From Ruegeria lacuscaerulensis (GTDB taxonomy: Bacteria; Pseudomonadota; Alphaproteobacteria; Rhodobacterales; Rhodobacteraceae): a stretch of DNA of 64,000 nucleotides. Where the stretch lies: positions 62,001 to 126,000 of the forward strand of contig NZ_WQDY01000004.1 of NCBI RefSeq assembly GCF_013033355.1, given 5' to 3'. Below the pieces are notes generated by a model. It saw only the letters and a list, made by a program, of their open reading frames with translations, did not search any database and was not told where the DNA came from. The position numbers and the translations under genes are program-made. Below, piece after piece: positions 18,180 through 26,844 of the stretch; within the stretch, counting starts at the first letter, position 1; each line of letters begins with the position of its first letter.

Positions 18180-18443
18180 TCAGTCCCATTCATTGATGTC
18201 GGAACCGCCAGCATCTGACGAGTCTTGGTCGCCCGGCAAGGCATCAATCGCACTGTCGAGCGCACGCACGTCCCAAAGCACGCGATTATACACACGCTTG
18301 GGGCCGGGCATCAGGCCATCGCCCATCATGCGGTCAAAAGTATTCGGGCTAACCCCGGCATATGCTGATGCCTCTCCACGTGACAGCAGCCTTGCGCAAG
18401 GCGGCGGCAAGACCCTGTGTCGTACTTGGGAGGCGGTGGCCAT
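18180..18443 (-). CDS. AlpA/Xis-like winged-helix protein (proximal to integrase)
   Basis: 87 residues from ATG 18443, preceded by AAGAGG; the frame is open 14 codons more but overlaps the upstream gene. The region LLSRGEASAYAGVSPNTFDRMMGDGLMPGPKRVYNRVLWDVRALDSAIDAL is a MerR-like winged helix of the AlpA/excisionase class. Such proteins either bend DNA for excision or activate the integrase gene. The C-terminal tail is acidic. It starts 4 nt after the upstream AlpA-like gene and ends 3 nt before the integrase. Confidence 0.82.
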   Translation of the reverse strand: MATASQVRHRVLPPPCARLLSRGEASAYAGVSPNTFDRMMGDGLMPGPKRVYNRVLWDVRALDSAIDALPGDQDSSDAGGSDINEWD

Positions 18444-18447
18444 TGAC

Positions 18448-18750
18448 TTACCTCTTCGCATCCGTAGCCAATGCGGCCAGCGCATCGATGATCTCCGGCT
18501 CAGAATATATTACAGTCCGTGGACTCACCCGTATCCCTCGCGGAAAGATGCCGCGCCGACGCAAGCGATACTGGGTGCCTCGTGAAACTCCGAAGCGGGA
18601 TACGATCTGACGCTCACGGATATAAGGGGGGCGAATGTCTGTATTTGGCAGGGTTTTCTTACTCACTATGCGGGCCTCACAAAGCTTCTTGGGCGTTCTG
18701 AGCAAAACATGGAGTATTTCTTCGGTGTTTTCTGGTGCCCTAAAAGGCAC
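18448..18750 (-). CDS. Second AlpA-like DNA-binding protein, GTG start
   Basis: About 100 residues if begun at GTG 18750, just after the upstream HTH gene stops (TAA 18753-18755); a GGAGG lies 14 nt before it. The frame is open to 18876 inside the upstream gene, but that part looks like antisense-type sequence. The conserved part is IRERQIVSRFGVSRGTQYRLRRRGIFPRGIRVSPRTVIYSEPEIIDAL, a prophage AlpA-like winged helix. Two tandem members suggest that one is a regulator and the other an excisionase. The start is uncertain. Confidence 0.68.
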   Translation of the reverse strand: MPFRAPENTEEILHVLLRTPKKLCEARIVSKKTLPNTDIRPPYIRERQIVSRFGVSRGTQYRLRRRGIFPRGIRVSPRTVIYSEPEIIDALAALATDAKR

Positions 18751-18752
18751 TT

Positions 18753-19292
18753 TTACAACTCTCGCCTCCGATAACCCTTCGTTTGGTTCTCGATCGCCCT
18801 GCGATGATTGGTTTCCAAGTCTTCGATTAAGGCGGAAACGGATACACCTCTCGATCTGGCCGACTGGTCTAGCCAATCTTCCAAGAGTTGCCGACGGAAG
18901 TTGTCAATTGGATAGAACTTCTGGCCGTTTCCAATCTGAACACTTGGCGGACTGACGATGAGCGATTGGCCCAACGCTTCGAAGCAAGCTTGGATAGTAT
19001 TGAGTTTGGGAATAGTTCGAGATTTTTCGTCGCTGCTGAACCATTTCTTGATAGTCCGGGAGGGAACGCCTGAGAGGTGTGAAAGCTGATCGTATGAAAC
19101 ACTTTTCTTGTTCATTAACTGCGCGAGCCATTGGACAATATCGTCGGCTCCTGCCAACCCGTTGCGGCCAGGTAGACGAGAAACGATAGTATTATCTTGG
19201 TCTTCGGTATCGGTAGGTTCTAAAGGTATCGGCGGCCATTCCCTTTGCGGCGGCATAATCTCACGTTTCTTGCGTTTTCGTACTTCGGTCAT
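18753..19292 (-). CDS. Helix-turn-helix protein of the integrative element
   Basis: 179 residues. The N-terminal 35 residues are charged and low in complexity (RKRKKREIMPPQREWPPIPLEP). The middle (about 55-110) has an XRE-like helix-turn-helix: VSYDQLSHLSGVPSRTIKKWFSSDEKSRTIPKLNTIQACFEALGQSLIV. The C-terminal part (RRQLLEDWLDQSARSRGVSVSALIEDL) resembles a ribbon-helix-helix or CopG-like segment. It is likely the element repressor or control protein, first in the operon with the two AlpA-like genes and the integrase. The start could also be the ATG at 19256. Confidence 0.75.
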   Translation of the reverse strand: MTEVRKRKKREIMPPQREWPPIPLEPTDTEDQDNTIVSRLPGRNGLAGADDIVQWLAQLMNKKSVSYDQLSHLSGVPSRTIKKWFSSDEKSRTIPKLNTIQACFEALGQSLIVSPPSVQIGNGQKFYPIDNFRRQLLEDWLDQSARSRGVSVSALIEDLETNHRRAIENQTKGYRRREL

Positions 19293-19347
19293 TGCGGGAC
19301 TATCCGTTGGAAAGAGCTTTTGAAGTTGGCGTATGGTGTGTTCAGCT

Positions 19348-20055
19348 TCAACCTTCTTGCTCGGCTTCTAAGGCCGCAACATCGTGCTGCTGTTTCCAGA
19401 CTGTTTGCGTCTGTTTCGAGCCAACCACTTCTACAAAGTCGTCGGGGGTCTGTTTCGCGAACTGCATCACCGCCTCGCGCCCCCTTCCATAGTAGAGCGT
19501 CGTTCCAGTGATTGGCTCCACTCCGGTGTTCGTCTTGTCGCCAACCGCTTGGTCCCAGAACCCAAGGTGTTCTGCTGCTTTTCGCAGATGCGCGTATGAC
19601 CAAGGGAACTGATCGCCGAACACCCCTACGATGGTTGGACGCATCACGTCGACGGCGTCTTTGGTTCGCATTGGGTTGCGGGGGTCATTGTCGGCGGGCG
19701 CAGCCAATTGGACGTTGCCCACAAGTTTGTACGCGGGTGCGCCGTCGTCCTGAACAAGCGTTCCCTCGTCGATAACATTCATGTCCGCTGCGGCAGTCTC
19801 AGGCAGATAGAATGTCATTTCTTGCCCATCATCTTCTGCGCCGCTCCTAGGATCCGCGACAATCACCTGATCGAACCCAATGTCGCGCCCCCGGCTGAGA
19901 TATGAGAATATTTCGCTACGGGTCTTATCGTCGCGAGAGTTCAGAAGTTGCGAAAACTCTTCACCCGTTATTGGAGCAGTCTGCCCCCTACGTCGGGTGT
20001 AGACAGCCAGCCGTTCACTTAAGTTGTGCCCCCGACGCCTCGTTGGGGGTGTCAT
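19348..20055 (-). CDS. Unrecognised 235-residue protein of the element
   Basis: 235 residues, no family recognised. The N-terminus is basic (TRRRGHNLSERLAVYTRRRGQ), then a helical part (TGEEFSQLLNSRDDKTRSEIFSYLSRG), a beta-rich acidic part (FDQVIVADPRSGAEDDGQEMTFYLPET) and a possible winged-helix stretch (FPWSYAHLRKAAEHLGFWD). There is no signal peptide or membrane segment. The ATG at 20055 has no good ribosome site, so the true N-terminus may differ, or the gene may be truncated by insertion of the cargo upstream. It precedes the HTH gene by 55 bp on the same strand. Confidence 0.6.
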   Translation of the reverse strand: MTPPTRRRGHNLSERLAVYTRRRGQTAPITGEEFSQLLNSRDDKTRSEIFSYLSRGRDIGFDQVIVADPRSGAEDDGQEMTFYLPETAAADMNVIDEGTLVQDDGAPAYKLVGNVQLAAPADNDPRNPMRTKDAVDVMRPTIVGVFGDQFPWSYAHLRKAAEHLGFWDQAVGDKTNTGVEPITGTTLYYGRGREAVMQFAKQTPDDFVEVVGSKQTQTVWKQQHDVAALEAEQEG

Positions 20056-20251
20056 TTTGTGGTCAACTTCAGAAAGCTACAAAATGTTGTGGATTCGACG
20101 AGGAATTGCTTTTCTGCCGGTTGCCACGAGAGCAATAGATACTTCGCGATTGTGAAAGGTCAGATTCCTTGGTGCGCTGCGATCACAGTTGTCCAGGAAG
20201 CCCACAGTTCCCTGCGGGCTTTCAGAACTTTTTTATCCAACGATTTGAAAA

Positions 20252-21760
20252 TTAGTCAATTTTCGCAACATCGTCGGGTTTCCAAGTTTGGTCGAAGAAC
20301 TCGATACCCGTTCCAAACAGTCGCACAGCTGTCAGGAAGTTTCTTCCCTCAACGGTCTTGATGAAATTGGACTCAGGAGCGCCGTCTGGCAGCGTCGGAC
20401 CGAAGTAGAGATCAACCGAACCATCATCATTCTTCTCGTAATCGTTGAATTGATTGATAGACGGCATGAACTGGTCAGTTTCCGGCATCGTCCCATCGGT
20501 TACGTTGTAGAGCGTTACTGCCCAGAACAGCTTCGCCGGAATACCCGCCGGCAGATGTAGCTTGTAGTGGTGGCTACCATTCAAGAATTCGCCGTCCGCG
20601 TCTCTGGCAGTAACCGGATATTTTGCACCACCATTGATAACGCGTTTAACCATTGCTGGTGACGTGCTGTATGCAAATTGCATAAAGGCAGCCCTTTGGT
20701 CGATGTCGAGGTAGCCGTCCTGCATAAACTCGGCGGTAGCTCCAGACCAAACGCGTTCATACTGTCTGTCATAGTAATAGAAGTTACGGCCATCCGGTCG
20801 ACCGACCTGCCTGGAGGCAAAGATCATCTTTGGTGCAACTTCCATCGCCTTGTTCAAGGATTCCATTTGCTTGGCAGTTGGATTAAATGGCTCACCCTTC
20901 TTGATGCCGAGGGAAGCCAAAACACCGCGAGTAGCCGGCGGAATGGCCGAGTAAGGCTCATGGTCCACGAACTCTTTCATTTTCGTCCAAAAGTCGAAAT
21001 CGGTTTCATACATCATGTTGAGGCGCTTGCCCGAGGCGTTCGGGAACTCCATTGCCGGAATATCCTTCTCCACTTCCCAAAGTGGGTAAATACGAATTTG
21101 TTCCGCCGTCGCGACCGCCTCGGAGGGATCTGGACCACCATCACCCTGCTTCATGATTGTGCGAAAGAAGATAAACACGTTGTATGTCGGAGACTCGAAC
21201 GTGTAATACCCGCCATTCGGAACCGGGCCATCGTAGTTGGGTGGAAGAAGGAGATACAGTCCGCCTTTTCCGCCATCTGGACCAGCGGCGCCTACGTCCG
21301 TCAACGTTACTTGGAAGAAATCTGTGAGCATGCTCACTGTATTGGGTGGAGCCGCAACAACCAATGGGCCGGTTTCTTTGAGATCTGCGTAACCCATTGA
21401 ATAAATAACGTCAGCGTTAGGTGTCGGAACCCAGGCGCGGGAGTCCATTCTTTCTTTCCAGATCGGAATGACGTTGTAGCCCGCTCCAAACACTGCCTCA
21501 GACCCATCGCGCAGGCCAATGGTGTTCATTGCCGGTAACATGTCGTAGTAGGCCTGAATCGCTCTATGATAGTAGAGTTCGTCTACCAATTTCTGCGCCT
21601 CAGACTCCTCAAGCCAGTTGCCATTGTTGATTTGCTGCATCAATGGCGGAAGCTCCGTTGAGACAGTGTCCTCATTTGCATGGGCCTTGGAGGCGCTGGC
21701 GCCCGCCGCAATGAGGCTGAGGGCAATTGCCGCCGATAAATGATTGGTAAGAAGTTTCAT
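20252..21760 (-). CDS. DUF1254/DUF1214 secreted protein
   Basis: 502 residues with a signal peptide (residues 1-29, ending near SKAHA). The DUF1254 region (about 75-215) has NADVIYSMGYADLKETGPLVV, DFFQVTLTDVG and GGKGGLYLLLPPNYDG. The DUF1214 region (about 380-495) has GSHHYKLHLPAGIPAKLFWAVTLYNVTDG and NDDGSVDLYFGPTLP. The family is exported, with unknown biochemical role. It is cargo in the element. The AraC gene reads toward it in the same orientation 169 bp upstream, suggesting a regulator-target pair. Base composition here is visibly less GC-rich than in the chromosome. Confidence 0.88.
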   Translation of the reverse strand: MKLLTNHLSAAIALSLIAAGASASKAHANEDTVSTELPPLMQQINNGNWLEESEAQKLVDELYYHRAIQAYYDMLPAMNTIGLRDGSEAVFGAGYNVIPIWKERMDSRAWVPTPNADVIYSMGYADLKETGPLVVAAPPNTVSMLTDFFQVTLTDVGAAGPDGGKGGLYLLLPPNYDGPVPNGGYYTFESPTYNVFIFFRTIMKQGDGGPDPSEAVATAEQIRIYPLWEVEKDIPAMEFPNASGKRLNMMYETDFDFWTKMKEFVDHEPYSAIPPATRGVLASLGIKKGEPFNPTAKQMESLNKAMEVAPKMIFASRQVGRPDGRNFYYYDRQYERVWSGATAEFMQDGYLDIDQRAAFMQFAYSTSPAMVKRVINGGAKYPVTARDADGEFLNGSHHYKLHLPAGIPAKLFWAVTLYNVTDGTMPETDQFMPSINQFNDYEKNDDGSVDLYFGPTLPDGAPESNFIKTVEGRNFLTAVRLFGTGIEFFDQTWKPDDVAKID

Positions 21761-21929
21761 GTATCTCTCCTAAAAAATTTGATCGGAATTCTTGTGGCTG
21801 AAGGCGCCGCTGCGCAACCATCAGACTACTCGACAATGGTGGCCTCTTTGGCTGTCAAAATCACGCATCATTCTTATCCAAAATCTGCAAACATCTCTTG
21901 AGACTGGGTTTTTGAGACTAAACTTCCGT

Positions 21930-22886
21930 CTAATTGCGATGCAGTGTTTCCGATGGCAGGCAGCCGAACAGCCGCTTGTATTGGTTCGTGAAATGCCCTT
22001 GATGGTGAAAGCCGTAAGTCGCGGCCACGCTGCCTATTGTAGCCCCATTCGAGATCGCGCCTTGCAGTTCGCGATGCACTCTATTGAGCCTCATGCGTCG
22101 CAGCCAGGTCGCAGCTGAAAGGCCCGTGACATCTTTGAATGCATAGTGAAGTGTCCTAAGGCTGACACCATAATGAGCGCAAAGAGTGGTCAATCCTATG
22201 TTTCCGGTCACGTCGGATAGAACCAGATCTGTTGCGTCCCCCACCAGTCTGGCCGGTCTGGAAACCCGGTGTTCCTTTAGGCCGCCGCCATTTGACTTCA
22301 CCAGCTCCCAAAGGAACAACTTGATAAACTGATCGGAGAGACGCTTAAGAGCGGCTCTGTCGTCGGAAAAATCTGAGATAGCCCGGTCAATGAGCGATTG
22401 TCCCTGATGGCGTAAAGAAGCTGCACCTGCCGTCGAAAGGGTTGAGGCCCCATGCAAGTTGCCACTGATTTCGCCTTTCCCAGATAGCGCCGATGAAATC
22501 CGGAACACGTCGTTTTCAGGAACTCCGAGCACCAGCGCGTCGTAGAAATTGGAGGAAATCAGATCGCCGGCCTTGTTTGGTGCTTGCATGAGAACTGTGT
22601 CCACGCCCGCTTTCTGGCCGATCCAGTTTGCATCTCCTTGCTGATCGAACGGCAAAGCAAAGGCAAAAGCCCCAGCTGGGGCTGTTCCACGGTAGCGAAT
22701 TTTTTGTCCCCATCGAATTCTGAGGATCTGGGACTCATTAACCTGCGCCAGCTTGAGGCCACCCTCGAATTGACCGCCCGACAACTGGTCATACTCCTGA
22801 TCCCAGTTGACGACTGCGTCGCTTAGCTCTTCAAAGCTTTGCGTTTTAAGGCTGAACGACTCAACTATATCATCGTGGCTTTGCAT
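21930..22886 (-). CDS. AraC-family transcriptional regulator
   Basis: 318 residues. The C-terminal 100 residues form a double helix-turn-helix: GLTTLCAHYGVSLRTLHYAFKDVTGLSAATWLRRMRLNRVHREL, then GATIGSVAATYGFHHQGHFTNQYKRLFGCLPSETL. The N-terminal 200 residues are an AraC-binding-like sensing domain (related to AraC_binding_2 proteins by layout). It is predicted to control the DUF1254/DUF1214 gene downstream. The inducer is not known. Confidence 0.9.
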   Translation of the reverse strand: MQSHDDIVESFSLKTQSFEELSDAVVNWDQEYDQLSGGQFEGGLKLAQVNESQILRIRWGQKIRYRGTAPAGAFAFALPFDQQGDANWIGQKAGVDTVLMQAPNKAGDLISSNFYDALVLGVPENDVFRISSALSGKGEISGNLHGASTLSTAGAASLRHQGQSLIDRAISDFSDDRAALKRLSDQFIKLFLWELVKSNGGGLKEHRVSRPARLVGDATDLVLSDVTGNIGLTTLCAHYGVSLRTLHYAFKDVTGLSAATWLRRMRLNRVHRELQGAISNGATIGSVAATYGFHHQGHFTNQYKRLFGCLPSETLHRN

Positions 22887-23001
22887 CCATCGAATCCCAA
22901 CAACGATACCTAGCCGTTTATCAGGTCAAAATGATCACGAACGCGATACCAACTAGAAAATTCTCCGAACGCCATTTTCCAGTCTTCATGAACCGCGAAA
23001 C

Positions 23002-25020
23002 TCACTCAACCACCTCCCGAAGCAGATCTGCAATCTCTGCCTCCAGCTCCTTTAACTCGGCATCGATCTCGTCGAGCGGACGGGGTGGAACGTATTTGTA
23101 GAAATAGCGATTGAAGTTGATCTCATACCCGACACGCCCAACGTGGCCGTCCTGCCCATCGGTGTGAGTTTCATCCACCCAGGCATCCGGGACAAAGGGC
23201 AGGACCTCACGTCTCACATAATCGCGCCAGTCCTCATTCAGCGGCACCAATTCGTGATCGCGCAGATTGGTGTCCGGTTCAGTGTTGCCCTTGCTGTCAG
23301 CGCAAGCCTCGGCGTCTTCATCACGCTCCGACAAGGCCGAAAGGATCGCCTTTCTAACCGGCGCTCCAACCTTGAGGCCAGACTCTTTAAACGCCGCTGT
23401 GAGTGCCTTGTCGAAGTCGTCGCGGTTGATCCAACGTTCATCGGTAGGAAGGGCCTCCAACGCCGCCAGAACGCGGCTCTGCTCACTTTCTTCAAGTTTT
23501 TGAAATGGCTTGGCCTCGCGCACCGTCTCAAGTCCCTCGGGGGTCACCGCAAAGGCGAGTTTCAACGGTCGATCCACCCGAATTTCACGATAGCCAAAGT
23601 CGGTCGTCTTAAAGATTTTTGAAACTTCGCCCCAGTCACCGTCGCCGTTCAACATCTCAGCGTAGATGCGGGCGATCTCATCGCAGGCTTCAATCGGAAT
23701 TTCGCGACGCTTGGACCCGAGGGACTTGCGCATGGACTTCCAGAAACGCTCACCACTGGCGTCAATCAGCTGCACCTTGCCGCGCCGGGCTGTGTCCTTG
23801 CGGTTCGTGAGCAGCCAAACATATGTCTGGATGCCGGTGTTGTAGAATAGGTCGGTGGGCAGCGCGATGATAGCCTCCACCCAGTCGTTTTCAAGCATCC
23901 AGCGACGTATCTCACTCTCGCCGGATCCGGCCCCGCCCGTGAAAAGCGGTGAGCCATTCATGACAATACCAACACGCGAGCCTTGCTCATCGTTCCGCAT
24001 CTTCGAGATCATGTGCTGTAGGAAGAGCAGCTGTCCGTCCGAGATCCGCGGCAGGCCTGCACCAAAGCGCCCGCCCATGCCTAGTTCTGCAGCCTCGTCC
24101 TTGATGGGGTCAGCGTATTTCTTCCAGTCCACGCCATAGGGCGGATTTGATAACATGTAATGGAAGCGTTTGTTAGCGTGGGCGTCTTGGGTCAGCGTGT
24201 TGCCGAAGGCGATGTTCTCGGGGTTGTGCCCGGTCACCAGCATGTCGGATTTGCAGATCGCGAAGGACTCGGGGTTCAGTTCCTGCCCGAAGAGTTCGAC
24301 GCGGATGCGGTCGTTGAGCGCCTTCATCTCCATCTCAGCAATTGACAGCATCCCGCCTGTGCCCGCTGCCGGGTCATAGACCTGCCGGATGACGCCAGAG
24401 CCGGTCAGCGCGTCCTTGTCGTTGATGAGCAATAACGAGACGATGAGACGGATGACCTCGCGCGGGGTATAGTGTTCCCCTGCTGTCTCGTTTGAAATCT
24501 CCGAGAAGCGGCGGATGAGGTCTTCGAACAGATACCCCATTTCAAGGTTAGAGATCGCGTCGGGGTGCAGGTCAATCTGGGTGAAGCGGTCGAACACCTG
24601 ATAGAGCAGCCCGGCATCGTTCAGCCGTTTTAGCTGATCAGTGAACAGGAACTTGTCGAGGAAGATGTCGCGGACGTTGCCTGAGAACTTGGTGATGTAG
24701 TCGAGCAGGTTCATATGGATGTCTTTGGCATCCTGCCCCTTGAGCGAAGCAAAGGTGAAGTGGGACAAGTTGTAAATGCGGATGTTTTGACCAACAGAGC
24801 CAAAAAGCAGCGTGTCGCGTGCCTCGTCGTCCATATCATCTGGCAGCGATGCGGCCATGTCGAGGACGCTCTGCTTGCTCTCTTCAAGAATGCAGTCTAG
24901 GCGTCGCAGCACGACAAAGGGCAATATTACTTTGCCATACTCAGATTGCTTAAAATCCCCACGAAGCAGCTCAGCTATAGACCAGACGAAAGAACTAAGT
25001 GATTTAATATCTGCGCTCAT
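23002..25020 (-). CDS. hsdM: Type I restriction-modification methyltransferase subunit, without HsdS/HsdR neighbours
   Basis: 672 residues. It has the N-terminal HsdM helical domain (SLSSFVWSIAELLRGDFKQSEYGKVILPFVVLRRLD), the methyltransferase domain with SAM-binding DPAAGTGGMLSIAE and catalytic NPPY in MLSNPPYGVDWKKY, and a long C-terminal region ending in coiled-coil-like DEIDAELKELEAEIADLL. The catalytic motifs are intact, so N6-adenine methylation is possible, but type I enzymes need HsdS for target recognition. No hsdS or hsdR is within the element: downstream is the AraC gene, upstream the divergent GIY-YIG gene. Confidence 0.94.
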   Translation of the reverse strand: MSADIKSLSSFVWSIAELLRGDFKQSEYGKVILPFVVLRRLDCILEESKQSVLDMAASLPDDMDDEARDTLLFGSVGQNIRIYNLSHFTFASLKGQDAKDIHMNLLDYITKFSGNVRDIFLDKFLFTDQLKRLNDAGLLYQVFDRFTQIDLHPDAISNLEMGYLFEDLIRRFSEISNETAGEHYTPREVIRLIVSLLLINDKDALTGSGVIRQVYDPAAGTGGMLSIAEMEMKALNDRIRVELFGQELNPESFAICKSDMLVTGHNPENIAFGNTLTQDAHANKRFHYMLSNPPYGVDWKKYADPIKDEAAELGMGGRFGAGLPRISDGQLLFLQHMISKMRNDEQGSRVGIVMNGSPLFTGGAGSGESEIRRWMLENDWVEAIIALPTDLFYNTGIQTYVWLLTNRKDTARRGKVQLIDASGERFWKSMRKSLGSKRREIPIEACDEIARIYAEMLNGDGDWGEVSKIFKTTDFGYREIRVDRPLKLAFAVTPEGLETVREAKPFQKLEESEQSRVLAALEALPTDERWINRDDFDKALTAAFKESGLKVGAPVRKAILSALSERDEDAEACADSKGNTEPDTNLRDHELVPLNEDWRDYVRREVLPFVPDAWVDETHTDGQDGHVGRVGYEINFNRYFYKYVPPRPLDEIDAELKELEAEIADLLREVVE

Positions 25021-25476
25021 AGTATACAGCCTGCTCTTATCTTTGTTTTCTTAAGCGGGAATCCTCCCACTGTATCTTTGGCGGCACGCTAACATGAGAA
25101 TTTGGGCATATCCAAGGCGGCTCGGATAATGGTTTGCCAGTATGGCGCAAAATGCGTCTGTCAAGTTAGGTAACGCTGAATCCTCATTGCGTCTGCCCAA
25201 GGCTGTTACTGCTTTCCTACGGGTTGTTTCGAAACCGCTTATCTTTACTTTGGCAAATAGTTGATAGAAAGGCCGGGTTGCAGGTTTCGTCTTGCGCCCC
25301 CGCAAATTCGCAGATGATTGGAAGTCAGAAATGAGATGGCATAAACTTCGTTGAACAATCAGTACATATCCGGCCCGAACCTCGGTTTCGAGGCGACCCA
25401 CAGCCTCCTAATACTCATGCTGATGTCGGGCGAAATTTGTATCGTGGGGGAGTGAGAAGGCGATGGAGGTTGTAGC
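25021..25476. other. Intergenic region between divergent hsdM and GIY-YIG genes
   Basis: 456 bp. A 116-codon minus-strand open frame (25051-25401) has no ribosome site and no protein-like pattern, so I do not call it. The region probably holds the two divergent promoters; AT-rich stretches lie at 25020-25060 and 25240-25265. GGAGG at 25464-25468 serves the GIY-YIG gene. Confidence 0.5.
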
Positions 25477-26442
25477 ATGAGTTCCCGACTAGGGAGATCG
25501 GTAAAATTGTTTCTTGCCGAAGGCACGGCGTCCGGCCTGACAACGGCCGAGATAATGAACTGGACTGGTCATGTCCTATCCGGGTCACGGAATGGATTGC
25601 CTGCTTTCCTCAAACGCTCGGAACTTGACCGTACCGGAATCTATTTCCTGACTGGTCGCGATCCTAAGGACCCGGATACCCTTCAACTCTACATCGGTGA
25701 AAGCGACAATGTCCGAAAGCGTCTCGTTCAGCACAACAGAGACTCCGGCAAGGATTTCTGGGAGAGCACTTGCGTTGTAACCAGCAAAGACCAGAACATC
25801 ACTAAGGCGCATGCGCGTTATCTAGAGGCGCGGTTGATTGCTATCGCAAACGCTGTGGGCAACTCCAGTGTTCAGAATAGCACGGCACCCCCGCCGGTCG
25901 CCCTGCCGGAGGCCGACGCGTCCGACATGGAGTACTTCATAGACCAGCTTCGCCTCATCCTGCCGGTCCTTGGGTTTGATTTCCTTCGCCAGCACAGAGC
26001 CATGACCAAGGTAGTTTCCGCCGGGGACGAAATCACCTCAGAAATCGAAGTCGCACCACTGTTCAAGTTGGTCCACAGTAAGCTTGGGTTGGAAGCGCGC
26101 GCCCGCGAGGTCGAAGGGGAATTTATTGTTCTGGAGGGATCGGACGCAGTGAGTGCCTGGTCGAGCACTTCGGACCACAGCTATTCAAAACGGCACGCGC
26201 AGCTAATCAAGACGGGCAAGCTGGTCCCGGGGCAAAAGGGCCTTCTTAGCTTTGCGCAAGATGTCGCGTTCAATAGCCCAAGCGCGGCATCTGCGGTGGT
26301 TTACGGGCGCCCCGACAACGGTCGCTCGTCTTGGAAGGTCAGCGGCTCCAACGTTTCCTATGGGGACTGGCAATCAGAACAAGTGGCGAAGACTGCTGTT
26401 GAAGCGGCGGGTGAGAACGACGACATCGAGTCCGATGGATGA
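25477..26442 (+). CDS. GIY-YIG nuclease-domain protein with DUF4357
   Basis: 321 residues. The GIY-YIG domain (about 50-130) has GIYFLTG, LYIGESDNVRKRLVQHN with catalytic Tyr and Arg, and ARYLEARLIAIANAVGNSS with the metal-binding Glu and a following Asn, so it looks active. The C-terminal DUF4357 region (about 240-305) has FIVLEGSDAVSAWSS...LVPGQKGLLSFAQDVAFNSPSAASAVVYGRPDNGRSSWK. Proteins of this architecture occur near restriction-modification and defence genes; their biological role is not settled. A GGAGG ribosome site precedes the ATG. Confidence 0.88.
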   Translation: MSSRLGRSVKLFLAEGTASGLTTAEIMNWTGHVLSGSRNGLPAFLKRSELDRTGIYFLTGRDPKDPDTLQLYIGESDNVRKRLVQHNRDSGKDFWESTCVVTSKDQNITKAHARYLEARLIAIANAVGNSSVQNSTAPPPVALPEADASDMEYFIDQLRLILPVLGFDFLRQHRAMTKVVSAGDEITSEIEVAPLFKLVHSKLGLEARAREVEGEFIVLEGSDAVSAWSSTSDHSYSKRHAQLIKTGKLVPGQKGLLSFAQDVAFNSPSAASAVVYGRPDNGRSSWKVSGSNVSYGDWQSEQVAKTAVEAAGENDDIESDG

Positions 26443-26743
26443 ATTTCTCCAGCGACCTCGTCGAGGAAGCCACTGGATCTGTTATGGCGCAGGGTCCAAA
26501 AACCTAGGAAGCAATCCTATGGTTAAAGCCTTGATTGCAAGCTGGCACGAGATGCTGAAACCATACATGGCGGGCGAAATAGGTCTGTTATCGTTAGAGG
26601 CCCCAAAAACTATGGAAAACTGGGGCTCGGCGCACCCCCCGGAGCAAGCCTCCCTCGGGAAGGACCCGAGCGAACAGCTTCCCCGCCGTGGCTCTCCTTA
26701 TGAATTTCTCAACACTGTCAAAATGGCATTTGAGGGGCGGTGA
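26435..26743 (+). CDS. Possible small protein overlapping the GIY-YIG gene
   Basis: 102 residues from ATG 26435, overlapping the GIY-YIG stop by 8 bp in another frame. The sequence (MDEFLQRPRRGSHWICYGAG; ALIASWHEMLKPYMAGEIGLLSL; PYEFLNTVKMAFEGR) has an ordinary amino-acid mix but no family I recognise. The overlap fits translational coupling. It may be an accessory or immunity partner, or chance. The open frame continues upstream in the GIY-YIG shadow, which lowers confidence. Confidence 0.4.
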   Translation: MDEFLQRPRRGSHWICYGAGSKNLGSNPMVKALIASWHEMLKPYMAGEIGLLSLEAPKTMENWGSAHPPEQASLGKDPSEQLPRRGSPYEFLNTVKMAFEGR

Positions 26744-26748
26744 CTTGG

Positions 26749-26771
26749 GACACCCCCTCTAAGGGGTGTGT
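26749..26771. repeat. Inverted repeat between convergent genes
   Basis: ACACCCC (26750-26756) pairs with GGGGTGT (26763-26769) around a 6-nt loop. The hairpin lies in the 101-bp gap between the plus-strand small ORF and the end of the minus-strand primase gene. It may act as a weak bidirectional transcript end; there is no T-run. Confidence 0.4.
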
Positions 26772-26844
26772 CCTGTCCCGTCCCCTGCCCATCTCCCGGT
26801 TTGCCGGGGACGTGAGGGGAAGTGTTTCCTGAAAGTCCCGTCTC

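Noticed and set aside
25051..25401. 116-codon minus-strand frame beside hsdM
   Set aside because: No ribosome site, no recognisable pattern, and it lies in the expected divergent promoter region.
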